The position numbers and the translations under genes are program-made. Below are positions 23,601 to 35,925 of a stretch of DNA of 64,000 bases, in pieces. The stretch comes from Lucinisca nassula (Eukaryota > Mollusca > Bivalvia > Lucinida > Lucinidae): assembly GCA_963580285.1 (NCBI GenBank), contig OY757019.1, forward strand, positions 63,756,587 to 63,820,586, in the 5' to 3' direction. The stretch's first letter is position 1. Each line of letters opens with the position of its first letter. The notes below the pieces were generated by a model, which did not search any database, was not told the origin of the DNA, and saw only the letters and a program-made list of their open reading frames with translations.

Positions 23601-25437
23601 CTCTACCAAAATTGCTCATACCATTCCGCTCTGGTGAACAAAATGGCCGCCAGAGCTAAAAATAGAAAAACGTTTAAAGGACTTCTTCTCCTTAACCAGT
23701 GGATGGATTTTGAAATTACTTCACAGGAATGTTCCTTTGGTGACCTTCTAACAAAATTGCTCAAACCGTTCAGCTCGGGTGAACAAGATGGCCGCCAGAG
23801 CTAAAAATAGAAAAAACCTTTAAAAGACTTCTTCTCCTTAACTAGTGGATGGATTTTGAAATAACTTCACAGGAATGTTCCTTGGGTGACCCTCTACCAA
23901 AATTGCTCAAACCGTTCCGCTCGGATGAACAAGATGGCCACCAGAGCTAAAAATAGAATAACCTTTAAACGACTTCTACTTAACCAGTGGATGGATTTTT
24001 AAATTATTTCACTGGAATGTTCCTTGGGTGACCCTCTACCAAAATTGCTCAAACAGTTCCGCTCGGGTGAACAAAATGGCCACCAAAGCTAAAAATTGAA
24101 AAACCTTTAAAGGATTTCTTCTCCTTAACCAGTGGATGGATTTTGAAATTATTTCACAGGAATGTTCGTTTGGTGACCCTCTACAAAAATTGCTCATACT
24201 GTTCTGCTCAGGTGAACAAAACGGCCGCCAGAGCTTCTCCTGCTTAACCAGTGGATGGAATAATAGCCCTGGGGCCAAAAACAGCCCGGCCGATGGCCCA
24301 CTGGTTTTACATAGGCTTATATAGGGAAAACCTTTAAAAATCCTCTTGTCTGAAACCAGAAGGCCCAGGTCTTTGAAATTTGGTGTATAGCTTCGTCTGG
24401 TGGACAGCTACCAACATTGTCCAAATAATAGCCCTGGTGCCAAAAACAGCCCCGCCCCGGGGCCCACTGGTTTTACATAGGCTTATATACGGAAAACCTT
24501 TAAAAATCTTCTTGTCTGAAACCAGAATGCCCAGGTCTTTGATATTTGGTATGAAGCTTCATCTAGTGGACCTCTACCAAGATTGTTCAAATTATAGCCC
24601 TGGGGCCAAAACCGGCCCCGCCCCGGGACCCACTGGTTTTACATAGGCTTATATTGGGAAAACCTTTAAAAATCTTCTTGTCTGAAACCAGAAGGCACAG
24701 GTCTTTGATATTTGGTTAGTAGCTTCATCAAGTGGACCCCTACCAAGATTGTTCAAATTATAACCCTAGGGCTGAAAACGCCCCCGCGCCAGGGCCCACT
24801 GGTTTTACATTGGCCTATATAGGGGAAACCTTTAAAAATCTTCTCGTCAAAAACCAGAAGGCCCAGGTCTTTGATATTTGGTATGAAGCGTCATCTAGTG
24901 GACCTCTACCAAGATTGTTCAAATTATAGCCCTGGGGCCATAAATGTCGCCGCCCAGAGACCCTTTGGTTTTACATAGACTTATAAAGGGAAATTTTTAA
25001 AAATCTTCTTCTCTGAAACTGCAAGGCCCAGGTCTTTGATATTTGGTATGGAGCTTCATCTAGTGGACGATTACCTAGATTGTTCCAATTATAGCCATGA
25101 GGCCACAAATGCCCCCACCCCTGGGCCCTTTGGTTTTACATAGACTTATATAGCCCTGGTGCATAGGCTTATGTAGGGAATATCTTTATAAAAATCTTTT
25201 TCTCTGAAACCGCAAGGCCCAGGTCTTTGATATTTGGTGTGTAGCTTCATCTAGTGGACCTTTGCCAAGATTGTGCAAATTATAGCCTTTGTTGATGTTT
25301 GGTATGAAGCTTCACCTTTAAGACCTTCCTCAACATTATGCACATTAAAGGCCTTGGGCCAATAATGGCCCTCCCTGGGACCCACTTGTTACACTATGGA
25401 TCAGGTGAGCGATCCAGGGCCATCATGGCCCTCTTGT
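20693..25437 (+). mobile_element. Helentron-like element (~4.7 kb) with a defined empty site
   Basis: It runs from AGCTCACCATCACGTAGTGA to GGGCCATCATGGCCC-TCTTGT. The paralogous locus at 9500-9520 has the same flanks joined by a plain T-run. This fixes both ends to within the T-run and shows insertion into poly(T). The core is family A, replaced in the middle (22700-24245) by another hairpin and a 146-bp repeat family. Confidence 0.85.
22700..24245. repeat. Internal 5' hairpin plus 146-bp repeat array
   Basis: A second 5' stem-loop (AGCTCACCTGAGCACGAAGT then GCTCAAGGTGAGC) lies inside the larger element, after GGTTTTT. About nine 146-bp units follow (ATGGCCGCCAGAGCTAAAAA, AACCAGTGGATGGATTTTGA). 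The array passes back into family A repeats at 24.25 kb without its own CTTGT terminus, which suggests recombination between arrays. Confidence 0.75.
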
Positions 25438-26715
25438 TTTTTTTTTTAATCTTCTCCTCCAAAACCGCTAAATGGATTTCGTTCTTAATTTTCATGAATG
25501 TTCCTTGTGTCTACCATTGTCAGATTAATTGAAGAAATTTTGATCAGACAAAAAATATGGCCGCCATGGCCACTACCTTTGGCTCATTAGCTTCCATAGA
25601 CCAATAAATGGAAAAACTTCTTCTCTGAAACCATAAAGCCTAAAGCTAAGACATTTACTAACCTGTCTTAGTGGCCACCTCTATTAAGCAAGCAACCTGT
25701 CTTAAGCAAGCAGGCATTCAGTTCCCAAGAAAGGCAGATGTGTTAAATTTCACCTGTATTAAGCAAGAACCTGTCTTAAGCAAGCATATTTTATATCCCT
25801 TAGGCACTTGCTTAATACAGGTTGAACTGTAGTATGTAGCAAAGTTATGTGGTCACCTACTAAGTCCTGCGAACTATGACTCTTGATTCCAAATTGGCAA
25901 CGCCCCGGTGCTTAGTAGCTCCCATAGACTAATAATGACAAAATCTTGAAACTTTTCTCCTCTGAAACCATAAGGCCAAGAGCTTAGTATGTAGCAACTT
26001 GAAGTATTCAACTGCATAAATCCTGCCAACTATGCCCCTGGGGTCCAAATTGGCCACACCCTGAGGCCCATAAGCTCCCATAGACTTATACTGGGAAAAA
26101 CTGACAAAAATCTTCTCTGAAACCATCAGTGCCCAGAGCTTAGATATTAAGTATGCAGCAACGTCAAGTGGTCACTCAAATAAATCCTGCCAACAATGCC
26201 CATGGGGTAAAAAATTGGTCACGCCCAGAGGCATATTAGTTCCCATAGACTTATAATAGGAAAAACTTAAAAAAAGTCTTCTTCTCTGAAACCATAAGGC
26301 CCAGAGCTTTAGATATTTAGAACGGAGCATTGCCAAATGGTCACTCACATAAATCCTGCCAACCATGGCTCTGGGGTCCAAAAAATATAGAATGGACATT
26401 CCTTGGGTTATGACACTTGTTTCTTTTTTACCCATTGCATGCGGGAAAACCCTAAATGGGTACCTTGGCAAACATTGCTGGCCCAGATCAGACCCCACAG
26501 AACACCCTGTCTGATCAGGGCCTGCACTATTTGCTAACAGAATTTTCCATCAAAAATAGAAAAAATAGGCCTGACACCCCTTATATGACAAAATTTATGG
26601 ACTGGTCCAACATATAGCAATAGAAGAGTCCACTAGTAAACAATTGGTTAATGTAATAAATATGACAATTGTCTGAAGTTAGCCGGTGGAGCGACAGGCC
26701 CTCTTGGGCCTCTTG
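25438..26715 (+). mobile_element. Right part of the second family B copy
   Basis: It continues the match to 9518-10796 with high identity, including the MITE remnant, and ends at GGCCCTCTTGGGCC-TCTTGT. The two family B copies are recent duplicates of one source. Confidence 0.75.
25657..25832. mobile_element. Pogo-type MITE, left tip deleted
   Basis: Counterpart of the MITE at 9738-9915. The right end (CAGGTTGAACTG then TA) is intact, but several bases of the left CAGTAAAACCTG end are missing. Confidence 0.6.
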
Positions 26716-26799
26716 TATTGATGGTACTTGGTACAGGTATACATGAGGTTAAGCAGATGTGTAACGTGCAAGAACCACAACTCTTGGTGCCCTGTTTTT
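26716..26799. repeat. Family H fragment
   Basis: GATGGTACTTGGTACAGGTA to GGTGCCCTGTTTTT is the left half of a family H unit. The other half appears at 30373, after the element inserted between them. Confidence 0.6.
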
Positions 26800-28745
26800 A
26801 GCTCACCTGTCACGTAGTGACAAGTTGAGCTTTTGTGATCACTTTTTGTCTGTCGTGCGTGCGTCCATCCGTGCGTGCGTCCGTCCGTAAACAATTTCAA
26901 ATATCTCTTATTCCCCATGGTCAGTATTGATCAAATTTCATGTGAAGCATCATCAGGTAGGGGGAAAGGCTTTATAAGGTTTTTGGGCAGATCAGATTGG
27001 AATTCTGGTTGCCATGGCAACATATAGCTCCCATAGACTTACAATGGGAAAAAATTAAAATATCATCTTCTCTGAAACTAGTGGGCCCAGAGCTTAGATA
27101 TTTAGTTTGTAAGAATGTCAAGTGGTCACCGTCATAAATCCTGCCAATCATGCCCCTGGGGTCCGAATTGGCCACACTCCGGGGCCCCTTAACTCCTATA
27201 GACTCATATTGGGAAAAAAAGCTTCAAAAATCTTCTTCTCTGAAACCACAGGGCCCAGAGCTTAGATATTTTGCATGTAGCAACTGCAAATGGTCACCTA
27301 CATAATTCCTGCCAATCATGCCCCTGGGTTCCAAATGGGCCACGCCCCGGGAGCCCCTTCGCTCCCATAGACTCATAATGGAAAAAAGCTTCAAAATTCT
27401 TTTTCTCTGAAACCACAGGACCCAGAGCTTAGATATTTAGCATGTAGCAACGGCAAGTGGTCACCTACACAATTCCTGCCAATCATGCCCCTGGGGTCCA
27501 AATGGGCCACATCCAGGGGCCCCTTAGCTCCCATAGACTCATAATGGGAAAAAAAGCTTCAAACATCTTCTTCTCTGAAACCACAGGGCCCAGAGCTTAG
27601 ATATTTAGTATGTAGCAACAGCCAGTGGTCACCTACATAATTCCTGCCAATCATGCCCCTGGGTTTCAAATGGGCCACGCCCTGGGGCCCCTTCGCGCTC
27701 ATAGACTCATAATGGAAAAAAAAGCTTCAAAAATCTTCTTATCTGAAACCACAGGACCCAGAGCTTAGGTACTCAGCATGTAGCAATGGCAAGTGGTCAC
27801 CTACAAAATTCCTGCCAATCATGCCCCTGGGGTCAAAACTGGCCACGCCCGGGGGCCCCTAAGCTCCCATAGACTCATAATGGGAAAAAAGCTTCAAAAA
27901 TCTTCTCTGAAACCACAGGGCCCAAAGCTGAAATATTTAGCATGTAGCAACAGCAAGTGGTAACCTACATAAATCCTGCCTATCATGGCTACGCCCCGGG
28001 GCCCCTTCGCTCCCATAGACTCATAATGGGAAAAAAAAGCTTCAAAAATCTTTTTCTCTGAAACCACAGGGCCCAGAGCTTAGATATTTAGCATGTAGCA
28101 ACGGCAAGTGGTCACCTACAAAATTCCTGCCAATCATGCCCCTGGGGTCCAAACGGGCCAAGCCCTGGGGCCCCTTAGCTCTTATAGACTCATAATGGAA
28201 AAAAGCTCCAAAAAGCTTCTTCCCTGAAACCACAGGGCCCAGAGCTGAAATATTTAGCATGTAGCAACAGCAAGTGGTAGCCTACATAAATCCTGCCTAT
28301 CATGCCCCTAGGGTCCAAATGGGCAAAGCCCCATGGCCCCTTAGCTCCCATAGACTCATAATGGAAAAAAAAAAGCTTCAAAAATCTTCTTCTCTGAAAC
28401 CACAGGGCCCAGAGCTTAGATATTTAGCATGTAGCAACAGCAATTGGTCACCAAGATAATTACTGCCAATCATGCCCCTGGGTTCCAAATGGGCCACGCC
28501 CCGGGACCCCTTTGCTCCTGTAGACTCATAATGGAAAAAAGCTTCAAAATTCTTTTTCTCTGAAACCACAGAGCCCAGAGCTTAGATATTTAGCATGTAG
28601 CAATGGCAAGTGGTCACCTACATAAATCCTGCCAATCATGCACCTGGGGTCCAAATGGGGCACGCCCCGGGGCCCCTTAGCTCCCATAGACTCATATTCG
28701 AAACAAGCTTCAAAAATCTTCTTCTCTGAAACCACAGGGTCCAGA

Positions 28746-29034
28746 TTTGTTTGATTTGAGGTTTAACGTCCCCGTCAACACTGTAAAGGTCATTTTGGAG
28801 ACGTTGCTTCCAATTTTGTGGGACTTTAACCCGACATTGAGATGAAATGACATCTCAAGCCCTGTTTCCCAATGAAATCAAAAGGGTTTATTAGCATGGG
28901 CAGTCCCGCCTCACACCGCGGTTCCTGGACGTTAGATCTTCTAAGCGGTTTACGGGTACTAGTGTGTGAGCCGGATTCAGCTCTGCGTGGAAGCATCATG
29001 CAGCCCATATATTTCTTCAAGCCCCTACGGCTTA
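28746..29034 (-). mobile_element. SINE-like repeat (GACGTTAAACCTCAAA-tailed)
   Basis: In its own orientation it starts GGGGCTTGAAGAAATATATG-like and ends GGGACGTTAAACCTCAAATC with a CAAA tail. Copies lie at 30.1, 38.1, 59.3, 59.7 and 60.6 kb. The tail resembles mollusc SINE tails. No tRNA head is visible, so its class is uncertain. Confidence 0.65.
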
Positions 29035-30113
29035 TATATTTAGCATGTATCAACGTCAAGTGGTCGCCTACATAAATCCTGCCAATCATGCCCCTGGGGT
29101 CAGAATGGGCCACACCCTAGGACCCCCCTTAGCTCCCATAGACTCATAATGGAAAAAAGCTTCAAAAATCTTCTTCTGTGAAACCACAGGGCCCAGAGCT
29201 TAGATATTTAGCATGTATCAACGTCAAGTGATCACCTACATAAATCCTGCCAATCATGCCCCTTTGGTCCAAATGGGCCACACCCTGGGACCCCCCTTAG
29301 CTCCCATAGACTCATAATGGAAAAAAGCTTCAAAATTATTCTTCTGTGAAACCACAGGGCCCAGAGCTTAGATATTTATCATGTAGCAACGGCAAGTGGT
29401 CACCTACATATTTCCTGATAATCATGCCCCTGGGATCCAAATGGGCCACGCCCAGTGGCCCCTTAGTTCCCATAGACTCATAATGGAAAAAAGCTTCAAA
29501 AATCTTCTTCTCAGAAACTGTGAAGCACAGAACTTAGATATTTGGTATCTAGCAACACAAAATACCGGTAGCCAGCTACATCAATCCTGCTAACCCTGCC
29601 CCTGGGGTCAAAATTGGCCACGCCCGAGCTCATCAGCTCCAATAGACTTATAATGGAAAAAACTTAAAAAATCTTCTTCTCTGAAACCACAGGACCCTTA
29701 TAATGAAAAAAAAAAAACACAAAAAAAAAAACTTAAAATGGGGAAAAAAATCTTCAAAAATCTTCTTCTCTGAAACCATAAGTGCCAGAGCTTAGGTATT
29801 TAGCATGTAGCAATGTCGAGTGGTCGCCTACATGAATCCTGCCAATCATGCCCCTGGGGTCCAAATTGGCCAAATCCTGTGGCCCCTTAACTCCAACAAA
29901 CTTAAAATGAAAAAAGCTTCAAACATATTCTTTGAAACCATGAAGTACAGACCTTAGATATTTAGTATATAGCAACACAAAATGGTGGCCTACATAAATC
30001 CTGCCAACCATGCCCTTTGGGTCAAAATTGGCCAAGCCCCAGGGCTCATTAGCTCCTATAGACTTATACTGGAAAAAACTTCAAACAATCTTCTTCTCCA
30101 AAACCAAAAGGCA

Positions 30114-30290
30114 CAGATTTTCTTTGATTTGAGGTTTTACATCCCCATCAACACTGTATAGGTCATTTTGGAGATGTCTCTTCCAATTTTGTGGGACTTT
30201 TACCCAACATTGAGATGAAATTACATCTCAAGCCCTGTCGTCCAATGAAACCAATAGGGTTTATAAGCATGGACACTGGTTTGCCTGAGG
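30114..30290 (-). mobile_element. Truncated SINE-like repeat
   Basis: The tail-side ~170 bp of the same family as 28746-29034, from TTTGATTTGAGGTTTTACAT to about GTTTATAAGCATGG. It lies inside the same Helentron-like element. Confidence 0.6.
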
Positions 30291-30372
30291 TATGTAGCAA
30301 TGTCAAGTGGTCTCCTACTCTAATGATTTTCTGGTACACAGGTGAGCGATATAGGGCCATTGGGCCCTCTTG

Positions 30373-31554
30373 TTTTTTTAAACTATCTCCCCTGACAATG
30401 TAACCTTGTGATGGCCATAACTACAATACCCTTTGAGATATATTGATGGTACTTATTATGCCCCTGCCTATTCGAAGAATAGCAGAAGGGCATTAAGTTT
30501 TACCCCTGTCCGTCCGTTCGTTCGTTCATCCGGTGACATCGTGTCCGGGCCATAACTCCTTAAACCTTATGGAATATATTCATGAAACTTCACAGTTGCA
30601 TTCATCACACTGAGACGATGTGTCATGAACAAGGAAGACAACTCTTGCATTTTTGGTTTTTGAATTATCTGCCCTTGACTTAGTACCATATAGTAAACCG
30701 TGTCCGGGCCATAACTCGTAAATCGTATGGAATATATTCATGAAACTTCACAGGTGCATTCATCACTCTTGGACGATGTGTCCTGAACAAAGAAGACAAC
30801 TCTTGCATTTTTGGTTTTTGAATTATCTGCCCTTGACTTAGTACCATATAGTAAACAGTGTTCGGGCCATAACTCCTAACACATATGGAATATAATCATG
30901 AAACTTCACAGGTGCATCCATCATACTTGGACGATGTGTCATGAACAAGGAAGACAACTCCTGCATTGTTTAGTTTTTGAATTATCTGCCCTTGACTTAC
31001 ATCCATTTATAGTCAAATGGTATGTCGTGTCCGGGCCATAACTCCTAAACCGTATGGAATATATTCATGAAACTTCACAGGTGCATTCATCACACTTAGA
31101 CGATGTGTCATCAACAAGGAAGACAACTCTTGCATTTTTGGTTTTTGGATTATTTGCCCTTGACTTATTACCATATAGTAAACTGTGTCCGGGCCATAAC
31201 TCCTAAACCGTATGGAATATATTCATGAAACTTCACAGGTGCATTCATCACACTGAGATAATGTGTCATGAACAAGGAAGACAACTCTTGCATTTTTGGT
31301 TTTTGAATTTTCTGCCCTTGACTTAGTACCATATAGTAAACCCTGTCCGGGCCATAACTCCTAAACCGTATGGAATATAATCATGAAACTTCACAGGTGC
31401 ATCCATCATACTTGGACGATGTGTCATGAACATGGAAGACAACTCCTGCTTGTTTAGTTTTTGAATTATCTGCCCTTGACTTACATCCATATATAGTCAA
31501 ATGGTATGTCGTGTCCGGGCCATAACTCCTAAACCGTATGCATTTTTGGTTTTT
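30373..31554. repeat. Family H half-unit followed by family F array
   Basis: 30373-30455 completes the family H unit split at 26799. From about 30460 a 5' hairpin (GCCCCTGCCTATTCGAAGAA then TAGCAGAAGGGC) and CCGTCCGTTCGTTCG lead into about seven units of 157-174 bp (GTGTCCGGGCCATAACTCCT, CATGAAACTTCACAGGTGCA). The array is interrupted at GGTTTTT by the next element. Confidence 0.7.
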
Positions 31555-33882
31555 AGCTCACCGTCACGTAGTGACGAGGTGAGCTTTTGGGATCACTTTT
31601 TGTCCGTCGTCCGTCGTGCGTGCGTGCGTCCGTGCGTAAACAATTTCTTTAAACGACATCTCCTCCTAAACCACTGATCGGATTTTGACCAAACTTCACA
31701 GGAATGATCCTTAGGTGGTCCCCTTTCAAAGTTGTTCAAATGGTTCCGGTCCGTTGCACATCTAGGTCACAGGAGCCAAAAATAGATTTTTTTCACCAAA
31801 AACTTAAAAAATCTTCTTCTCTGAAACCACAAGGCCCAGGTCTTTGATATTTGGTATGAAGCTTCATCTAGTGGACCCCTACCAAGATTGTTCAAATTAT
31901 AGTGCTGGGGCCAAAAATGCCCCCGCCCTGGGGCCCTTTGGTTTTACATAGGCTTATATAGGGAAAATCTTTAAAAATCTTCTTCTCTGAAACCACAAGG
32001 CCCAGGTCTTTGATATTTGGAATGAAGCTTCATCTAGTGGACCCCTACCAAGATTGTTCAAATTATAGTGCTGGGGCCAAAAATGCCCCCGCTCTGGGAC
32101 CCTTTGGTTTTACATAGGCTTATATAGGGAAAATCTTTAAAAATCTTCTTCTCTGAAACCACAAGGCCCAGGTCTTTGATATTTGGTATGAAGCTTCATC
32201 TAGTGGACCCCTACCAAGATTGTTCAAATTATAGTGCTGGGGCCAAAAATGCCCCCGCTCCGGGGCCCTTTGGTTTTACATGGGCTTATATAGGGATGAG
32301 CTTTAAAAATCTTCTTCTCTGAAACCACAAGACCCAGGACTTTGATATTTGGTATGAAGCATCATCTAGTGGACCCCTACCAAGATTGTTCAAATTTTAG
32401 TGCTGGGACAAAAAATGCCCCCGCCACGGGGCCCTTTGGTTTTACATTGGCTTATATAGGGAAAATCTTTAAAAATCTTCTTCTCTGAAACCACAAGGCC
32501 CAGGTCTTTGATATTTGGTATGAAGCTTCATCTAGTGGACCCCTACCAAGGTTGTTCAAATTATAGTGCTGGGGCCAAAAATGCCCCCGCCCCGGGGCCC
32601 TTTGGTTTTACATAGGCTTATATAGGGAAAATCTTTAAAAATCTTCTTCTCTGAAACCACAAGGCCCAGAACTTTGATATTTGGTATGAAGCTTCATCTA
32701 GTGGACCCCTACCAAGATTGTTCAAATTATAGTGCTGGGACAAAAAATGCCCCCGCCACCGGGCCCTTTGGTTTTACATAGGCTTATATAGGGAAAATCT
32801 TTAAAAATCTTCTTCTCTGAAACCACAAGGCCCTGGTCTTTGATATTTGGTATGAAGCTTCATCTAGTGGACCCCTACCTAGATTGTTCAAATTATAGTG
32901 CTGGGGCCAAAAATGCCCCCGCCCCGGGGCCCTTTGGTTTTACATAGGCTTATATAGGGAAAATCTTTAAAAATTTTCTTCTCTGAAACCACAAGGCCCA
33001 GGACTTTGGTATTTGGTATGAAGTTTCATCTAGTGGACCCCTACCAAGATTGTTCAAATTTTATTGCTGGGACAAAAAATGCCCCCGCCACGGAGCCCTT
33101 TGGTTTTACATTGGCTTATAAAGGGAAAATCTTTAAAAATCTTCTTCTCTGAAACCACAAGGCCCTGGTCTTTGATATTTGGTATGAAGCTTCATCTAGT
33201 GGACCCCTACCAAGATTGTTCAAATTATAGTGCTGGGGCCAAAAATGCCCCCGCCCTGGGGCCCTTTGGTTTTACATAGGCTTATATAGGGAAAATCTTT
33301 AAAAAATTTCTTCTCTGAAACCACAAGGCCCAGGACTTTGATATTTGGTTTGAAGTTTCATCTAGTGGACCCCTACCAAGATTGTTCTAATTTTATTGCT
33401 GGGACAAAAAATGCCCCCGCCACGGAGCCCTTCGGTTTTACATTGGCTTAAATAGGGAAAATCTTTAAAAATCTTCTTCTCTGAAACCACAAGGCCCAGG
33501 ACTTTGATATTTGGTATGAAGCTTCATCTAGTGGACCCCTACCAAGATTGTTCAAATTAATTAGTGCTGGGGCAGAAAATGCCCCCGTCCCGGGGCCCTT
33601 TGGTTTTATATAGGCTTATAGAGGCAAAATCTTTAAAAATCTTCTTCTCTGAAACCGCTAGGCCCAGGTCTTTGATATTTGATGTGTAGCTTCATCTAGT
33701 GGACCTTTGCCAAGATTGTTCAAATTATAGCCTTTGTTGATGTTTGGTATGAAGCTTCACCTTTAAGACCTCCCTCAATATTATGCACATTAAAGCCCTG
33801 GGGCCAATAATGGCCCTCTCTGGGGCCCACTTGTTACACTATGGATCAGGTGAGCGATCCAGGGCCATCATGGCCCTCTTGT
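31555..33882 (+). mobile_element. Helentron-like element, family A core, inside family F
   Basis: AGCTCACCGTCACGTAGTGA at the 5' end, 10-11 well-preserved 166-bp units, and CAGGTGAGCGATCC-GGGCCATCATGGCCC-TCTTGT at the 3' end. The left flank CATTTTTGGTTTTT and right flank TGGATTTTCTGCCC are contiguous within each uninterrupted family F unit, so the insertion point is again in a T-run. High identity between its units and those at 1.95-3.4 kb suggests recent spread. Confidence 0.85.
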
Positions 33883-33940
33883 TGGATTTTCTGCCCATGA
33901 TGCTTTTATGATTGATTTGAAGTACATTTGTAATATTTTT
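33883..33940. repeat. Family F remnant
   Basis: The short tail of the family F unit interrupted at 31555, ending in T5 where the next AGCTCACC element begins. Confidence 0.5.
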
Positions 33941-35388
33941 AGCTCACCTGGGCCGAAGGCTCCAGGGGAGCTTTTAGTATATCTGGTCATCCGCCGTCCG
34001 TCGTCTGTCCGTCACCACCATTGACCAGTTATATCTCTGCAGTCTGCAGGCTGATCTCAATCATTCCTTATCTGTAGCATGCCTTGGGTGGGGCAACGAA
34101 GAATTTTGCTTTTTATCAAAATTGGTTGAAAACTTTGGTTGCTATGGCAATTCCAATTTCCCATAGACTTACAATGGAAAATGCTTGTCATCACCGTAGC
34201 ACCTTCAGTTTTGATCGGATCTTTCTGAAACTTATATGTAAGGTGGCGGAGGATAAAAGCTCGGATGAGTTCGAAAACCGGCCAAGTCGGCCCATTAATG
34301 ATAGAGTTACTTCCCTTTGATTGCTGAAAATGCCGATTTTTGACCTTGTCATCACAATAGCCCCTTCAGTTTTGATCGGATCTTTCTGAAACTTATATGT
34401 AAGGTTACTGGGGATAAAAACCTCGGATGAGTTCGAAAACCGGCCAATTCGGCCTATTGATTGTAGAGTTACGTCCCTTTGATTGCTGAAAATGCAGATA
34501 TTTGACCTTGTCATCACCGTAGCCCCTTCAGTTTTGTTCGGATCTTTCCGAAACTTATATGTGAGGTGGCTGGAGATAAAAACTTGTTGGTCCATTTATC
34601 ACAGTATAACGTCCCTTTGATTGCTGAAAATGACGATTTTTGACCTTGTCATCACCGTAGCCTATCAGTTTTGATCGGATCTTTCTGAAACTTATATGTA
34701 AGATGGCTGGGGATAAAACCTTGGATGAGTCAGCCCATTTATCATAGAGTTATGTCCCTTTGATGGCTGAAAATGTTGATTTTTGACATTGTCATCACCG
34801 TAGCCCCTTCAGTTTCTGAAACTTATATATAAGGTGGCTTGGGATAAAACCTCGGATGAGTTCGAAAACTGGCCAAGTCGGCCCATTTATTTTAGAGTAA
34901 CATCCCTTTGATTGCTAAAAATGCCAAATTTTGACCTTGTCATCACCGTAGCCCCTTCAGTTTTGATCAGATCGTTTTAATACTGGTCAAGTCGGCACAT
35001 TTATCATAGAGTTACATGCCTTTAATTGCTTAAAATGCCTATTTTAGACCTTGTTAGCACTGCTGCCCCCTTCAGTTTTGATCAGATCTTTGTGAAACTT
35101 ACAAATATGTCAGGCAGAAAAGCTCGGAGGAGTTTGAACACTCGTGAGGTTTGCCTATTTGTCACAGAGTAACATGCGTTTGATTGCAGCAGTTAATTGC
35201 TTATTTTTTAACTTGTCATCACCATAACCTGTTTATATCGGATCTTCTTAGCAAGTCAGGAATAAAAGCTTGAATGAGTTTGAAAACTGGTGAGGTCAGC
35301 CTATTTATCATAGAGTTACATTCTACTTGGCACTTCCTGAAACTTTGAATCTGTTAGCTCATGTGAGCGATACAGGACCAGCTTGTTT
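33941..35388 (+). mobile_element. Helentron-like element, family K core
   Basis: The 5' stem-loop AGCTCACCTGGGCCGAAGGC then TCCAGGGGAGC is followed by GTCCGTCGTCTGTCCGTC. About seven ~155-bp units follow (TGTCATCACCGTAGCCCCTT, TTTTGATCGGATCTTTCTGA, GATGAGTTCGAAAACCGGCC). A diverged 3' end, TGTGAGCGATACAGGACC then AGCTTGT, closes it near 35388. Confidence 0.7.
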
Positions 35389-35925
35389 TATGAATGGCAT
35401 TTGGCGGGGGCATCCGTGTCTACGAACCACAACTCTGGTTGCAATGATATTTGAAATATCTCCCCATCCAATTAAACGGTATGACCACCTTGTGATCTCC
35501 GTATCTCCAGTACCCTTTGAGACATACTGGTGGTACTTGATACAGATGTACATGAGGTTATGCAGGTGTGTCATGCTCAAGAATTACAACTATTGGTGCT
35601 CTGGTTTTTGAGTAATCTCCCCTAACAATATAACCTTGTGAAGGCCATAAGTGCAACACCCTTAGAGATATATTGAAGGAACTTGGCACAATTGCATACA
35701 AGGTAAAGAAGGGGTGTCATGTGCAAGAACCACAACTGTTGGTGCTGTGTTACTTGAGTTATCTACCCTTCCAATATAACAGTATGACCAGCTTGTGATC
35801 CCCATATCTCCAATACCCTTTGAGACATATTGATGGTACTTTGTACAGAAAAACATGAGCTTAAGCAGGCATGTCATTCGCAAGAACCAAACTTCTGAGT
35901 GCCCTGGTTTTTGTCGTGCCTGCTA
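35389..35925. repeat. Family H array (~175 bp)
   Basis: About three units with ACCTTGTGATGGCCATAACT-like, CCCTTTGAGATATATTGATG and CAAGAACCACAACTCTGG landmarks. Confidence 0.65.

Larger units (their letters stand above)
26800..30372 (+). mobile_element. Helentron-like element, family D core
   Basis: The 5' stem-loop is AGCTCACCTGTCACGTAGTG then ACAAGTTGAGC. About 17 units of a 150-170 bp repeat follow (TAGCTCCCATAGACTCATAA, TCTGAAACCACAGGGCCCAG, TCCTGCCAATCATGCCCCTG). The 3' end is CAGGTGAGCGATATAGGGCC, ATTGGGCCC, TCTTGT. Both flanks are family H halves that are contiguous elsewhere (for example near 35605), giving an empty site. Confidence 0.8.

Noticed and set aside
22905..24240. Regular direct repeats, considered as a CRISPR array
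   Set aside because: Units are 146 bp, contiguous and without unique spacers, and the DNA is metazoan.
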